Positions 29,646-32,242 of a DNA stretch of 32,242 nucleotides are shown in pieces. Under the pieces are notes generated by a model. That model was given only the letters and a program-made list of their open reading frames with translations. It was not told where the DNA came from and made no database searches. Position 1 is the first letter of the stretch, and the number at the start of each line of letters is the position of its first letter. Source of the DNA: a virus; the IMG/VR virus record IMGVR_UViG_3300042549_007395, positions 1-32,242 of that record; one strand, written 5' to 3'. Both the position numbers and the translations under genes were made by a program.

Positions 29646-31256
29646 AAGGAAAAGAACGCGGGAGCGAGACAATTTCAGGAGCTGGGCAAGATGGCCGGGC
29701 TGAAGGTGGCGGATGCGGATGGGGCGCCGGTGGTGACCATCGCGAAGGATCTGAATGTGACGGCGAAGCGCCTGGGGGAGATCGTGGCGCGGCTGGATCT
29801 CTATGAGATGAACGGGGAGCAGATGTTCTTCGACCACCGGGGGCAGATGCGCCCGATGAGCGGGAAGAGGTTCTGCACGTGGATCGGCAACCACGTGGTG
29901 ATGGCGGAGAAGTTCGACAAGGAGAGCGGTGAGGCGGTGCCGGGGATGCTGGGGATGGATGCGGCCGCGGTGGTGCTGGAGGCGGAGAATTTCCGCCGCG
30001 GGGTGAGGGTGCTGGCGGGGGTGAATCAGGTGCGCTGCCCGGTGCTGAGGGAGGATGGCCAGCTGGATCAGCTGCCCTGGGGATACGATGAGCAGACGCA
30101 GACGTACACGGTGCCAGGCGGGCTGGAGTATGCGCTGGACGTGGATCTGGAGGCGGCGAAGGGCCGCTTTGCGCGGGAGTTCGGCACGTTCCCGATCACG
30201 GATGCGCGGAGTTTCTCGGTGCAGGTGGCGGGGATGCTCGCGCTTTTCATCCGCCACCTGCCTGGGGGCTCTGGCCTGCGCCCGGGCCTGCTGTGGTATG
30301 CCAACAAGCCCGGGAGTGGGAAGAGCGTGCTGGCGAAGGCGTGCCTATACCCGGTGCTGGGCACGGCCGCGGCGGCGAAGATGAAGAAGAATGAAGACCT
30401 GGACAAGGAGCTGGAGGCCTTTGCCCGGGCGTCGGTGCCCTACATCTTCTTGGATAACATCTACGGGGGGATCCAGAGCGCGAGCATCGATCAGATGCTG
30501 ACCTCCGAGGAGTCCACGGGGCGGGCCATGGGTGGGCACGGGGTGTTCACGGCGAAGAACACGGCGCTGCTGCTGGCGACGGGGAACCAGATCGAGCTCA
30601 ACGATGACGCGCTGCGGCGTTTCATGTTGGTGGATCTCTTTGAGAAGGGGGACCCGGAGGCGCGGGTGGTGGAGACCCCGCTGAATGATGCGCGGATGAA
30701 GCGCCCGGAGTGGCGCATCTCGATGCTGGAGGCCTGCTGGGCTCTGGTGGCGAATTGGCACGAGAAGGGCATGCCGGCGGGGAGCGTCTCTCTGGCGAGC
30801 TTTGAGGCCTACTCGGCGGTGCTGGGCGGCATCGTGGAGGCGGCTGGATACCCGCCACCGTTCGCCAAGGCGGAGCTCCCGGATGCGAAGAGCCCAGGGA
30901 AGGCGGAGTTCGAGGAGCTCATGGCCGGCATTCTGGCGGAGATGGAGGGCGTGGAGGAGAAGGATTTTTCCTTGGAGGACATCGCGCGCATCGCCCGGGC
31001 GCTGCAACTCTACCAGAAGCAGGTGGGCACGCAGGCGGAGGGTATCAAGCTGACCATCAAGGAGGATGGCCTCAAGGCGGAGGAGCGCAGCCATGCGGAG
31101 GACTGCGGCTATATGACGCCGGCGCACCGGTCCAGCTTCGGCAAGAAGATCACCAAGGAGATCGGCAGCGAGCCGGTGGTGGGTGGCGTGAGGATGGAGT
31201 TTGGAAAGCGCACCCAGAGCCGCAAGGCGACGTTCACCGTGAAGGTGCTGGGGTGA
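29643..31256 (+). CDS. P-loop replicative helicase candidate (D5/DUF927-type ATPase)
   Basis: A 537 aa protein with Walker A NKPGSGKS at 221-228, Walker B-like YIFLDN at 267-272 and ATGNQIEL near 319-326, followed by DDALRRFMLVDL, the order of superfamily III-like ATPases. Together with the primase just upstream it should form the replication module, unwinding DNA for the primase. The N-terminus (about 1-200) is of unknown role, with a winged or DNA-binding look at 30-60. I use GTG 29643; ATG 29691 is in frame and has AGGAG upstream, so the N-terminus is uncertain. Confidence 0.75.
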   Translation: MKEKNAGARQFQELGKMAGLKVADADGAPVVTIAKDLNVTAKRLGEIVARLDLYEMNGEQMFFDHRGQMRPMSGKRFCTWIGNHVVMAEKFDKESGEAVPGMLGMDAAAVVLEAENFRRGVRVLAGVNQVRCPVLREDGQLDQLPWGYDEQTQTYTVPGGLEYALDVDLEAAKGRFAREFGTFPITDARSFSVQVAGMLALFIRHLPGGSGLRPGLLWYANKPGSGKSVLAKACLYPVLGTAAAAKMKKNEDLDKELEAFARASVPYIFLDNIYGGIQSASIDQMLTSEESTGRAMGGHGVFTAKNTALLLATGNQIELNDDALRRFMLVDLFEKGDPEARVVETPLNDARMKRPEWRISMLEACWALVANWHEKGMPAGSVSLASFEAYSAVLGGIVEAAGYPPPFAKAELPDAKSPGKAEFEELMAGILAEMEGVEEKDFSLEDIARIARALQLYQKQVGTQAEGIKLTIKEDGLKAEERSHAEDCGYMTPAHRSSFGKKITKEIGSEPVVGGVRMEFGKRTQSRKATFTVKVLG

Positions 31257-31270
31257 GAATGGGAGACTTT

Positions 31271-31675
31271 ATGAGCAACAACAAGAGAGACACCGTGGAG
31301 CTGCTGCGCGAGTTTAACGACTGGCGCAGGGGCGTGAATGAGGATCAGGCCATGCCGGATGTGACGGCCGTGGGCGTGGCCATCGATGAGATCTGCGAGG
31401 AGGTGGTGCAGGCCAGGGGGCGCATCACCGAGCTGGAAGAAGAGCTTGAATCGCACGCATGGGAGATTAGCCCGGCGATGGCGCAGGCGACGATTGACGG
31501 CCTCAATGCCGCCCTCAACGAATCCAGCGCCATCGCCGAGAGGCTGGGTGCCGCACTTCTGGAGGTGAGTCTGCTAAAGCAAGATCTCGAAGAAATAAGC
31601 GAGATTATCACCAAGGGCGGAACCACGGACGAAGTTTTGCGGTTTATTGCCGGTGGAAAAGAGGTGGCGGAGTGA
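31271..31675 (+). CDS. Conserved small phage protein, LLREFNDWRRG type
   Basis: A 134 aa protein that begins NKRDTVELLREFNDWRRG, a pattern frequent in phage proteins of unknown role. The middle is helical with two long helices (EICEEVVQARGRITELEEELES). I chose ATG 31271 with GGGAG six bases upstream over GTG 31253, which would overlap the helicase stop. The stop overlaps the next GTG (GTGA). Confidence 0.6.
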   Translation: MSNNKRDTVELLREFNDWRRGVNEDQAMPDVTAVGVAIDEICEEVVQARGRITELEEELESHAWEISPAMAQATIDGLNAALNESSAIAERLGAALLEVSLLKQDLEEISEIITKGGTTDEVLRFIAGGKEVAE

Positions 31676-31959
31676 GTGCGGAAACTACCCCTAGAATCTA
31701 CCGCGTGGAGCTAACCTATCAGGTCTATGTTTTCGCCGAAAGCGAACGGGAGGCCATAGACTGGGCGCGGTTCAATGAGCGTCATGAGGAGCCGGAGAAC
31801 GAGCACGCAAAGCCAATCAACTCCACCTCCGAGGTTGACCGAGAGTGGCTCCATTGCCTGCCATATGGCTCGGGCCACCTGACCGCCGGGGAGAGGACAA
31901 TCAGCGCCATCCTGCGCGAGCAGGAACAAGCAGCCCGTGGGGAGGAGGTGGGGGAGTGA
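31672..31959 (+). CDS. Small early protein, unknown
   Basis: A 95 aa protein from GTG 31672. The N-terminus has a short strand and a helix (RVELTYQVYVFAESEREAI), and the end is acidic (ARGEEVGE). No family. The 3' end carries a 19-base stretch (31933-31951) that recurs in the next gene and contains GGAGGAGG as SD for its successor. Confidence 0.5.
   Translation: MSAETTPRIYRVELTYQVYVFAESEREAIDWARFNERHEEPENEHAKPINSTSEVDREWLHCLPYGSGHLTAGERTISAILREQEQAARGEEVGE
31933..31951 (+). repeat. Gene-junction repeat, copy 1
   Basis: GCCCGTGGGGAGGAGGTGG is identical to 32112-32130. Both copies lie just before a stop and a GTG start and supply the SD. They code for ARGEEV at the end of each protein. Confidence 0.65.
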
Positions 31960-32138
31960 AGCCTAGAAAAATGCACTTGCGGGTCATCGACCGAAACCCA
32001 AAGGCAAAAGCTCAATTCTCTATCCGTTGCGGCAACTTCAACGTGTCTTGGACACGGCACACCACCGGGAGGATTGACGATGTGACCTGCCTGCGCTGTC
32101 TCAAGTTAGACGCCCGTGGGGAGGAGGTGGCGAAGTGA
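31956..32138 (+). CDS. Small Cys-rich phage protein, unknown
   Basis: A 60 aa protein starting at GTG 31956. CGNFNVSWTRHTTGRIDDVT followed by CLRCLK suggests a small zinc- or metal-binding knuckle; VTCxxCLK endings are common in short phage proteins. It ends ARGEEVAK, almost the end of the previous protein. Confidence 0.55.
   Translation: MKPRKMHLRVIDRNPKAKAQFSIRCGNFNVSWTRHTTGRIDDVTCLRCLKLDARGEEVAK
32112..32130 (+). repeat. Gene-junction repeat, copy 2
   Basis: Identical to 31933-31951; precedes GTG 32135 as its SD. Confidence 0.65.
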
Positions 32139-32242
32139 GGCGCATCCTGAAATGGTTGTTCCGCTGCCGCCACAAGTGGGAAGCCAATATCTACGACGGG
32201 TGGGAATGTGTGGAAGAGCGCTGCATTAAGTGCAACGCCCAC
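32135..32242 (+). CDS. Small Cys/His phage protein, cut by the window end
   Basis: Thirty-six codons are visible from GTG 32135, which overlaps the previous stop (GTGA). The visible part reads LFRCRHKWEANIYDGWE, then VEERCIKCNAH, with Cys/His pairs that could bind a metal; short phage proteins with C.H.W and C..C are common. The reading frame is open to the last base, so the C-terminus lies outside the window. Confidence 0.5.
   Translation, partial: MRRILKWLFRCRHKWEANIYDGWECVEERCIKCNAH

Noticed and set aside
1-32242. CRISPR array, insertion sequence, transposase, or toxin-antitoxin pair
   Set aside because: No regularly spaced repeats, terminal inverted repeats with a transposase, or recognisable toxin/antitoxin motifs were found.

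Overview
The window is almost certainly a temperate, siphovirus-like (long non-contractile tail) dsDNA phage of a high-GC Gram-negative bacterium, seen as the free or circular form rather than as an integrated prophage. It carries a lambda-type packaging, portal and protease block, a capsid and tail block with a G/GT-type programmed frameshift and a tape measure, a tyrosine integrase, and a divergent immunity region. An attP-like site containing a tRNA 3' end lies between the tail block and the integrase, as in lambda. The host cannot be named from sequence alone. The style of the integrase (GN instead of GH in the last motif) and the codon use give me a weak impression of Verrucomicrobiota, but that is only an impression.

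Layout. 79-5321: small and large terminase, a gpW-like connector candidate, portal and S49 head protease. 5318-8716: a host-contact module (baseplate/fibre-like proteins, an Ala/Ser-rich tail fibre and its partner) inserted in the middle of the head operon. 8745-9856: lysis cassette (holin-like protein with a lipobox, M15 endolysin, small membrane protein). 9885-13869: coiled-coil scaffold candidate, major capsid protein, connector and tail-completion proteins, tail terminator and tail tube candidate, with two strong terminators. 13940-20087: a duplicated-domain protein, tail assembly chaperones, tape measure and three unrecognised tail-tip-position proteins. 20088-20264: attP with repeated arm-like sites. 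20265-21611: integrase. 21612-23489: control region with three regulator candidates, two different sets of palindromic operators and the only minus-strand gene. 23490-32242: an early operon of small genes with many overlapping GTGA/ATGA junctions, then a ParB-like protein, an AEP-type primase and a P-loop helicase, and more small genes. The last gene runs off the window.

The genes form two blocks. The late block builds the virion and lyses the cell; the early block decides between lysogeny and lytic growth and replicates the genome. Two sequence patterns cut across the annotation. One is a roughly 25-base leader (TTTTGACACYCGCCGGAAG..ATG) repeated in front of seven virion genes. The other is a second, SD-poor leader (GAGCGAKTWA) in front of two tail genes and the two replication genes. 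GC skew of the coding strand also appears to switch sign at the attP junction and at the small/large terminase junction. The regulatory array at 23430-23488, the paired operators at 21616-21663 and a possible folded RNA at 28399-28481 are the other candidates for undescribed control elements.
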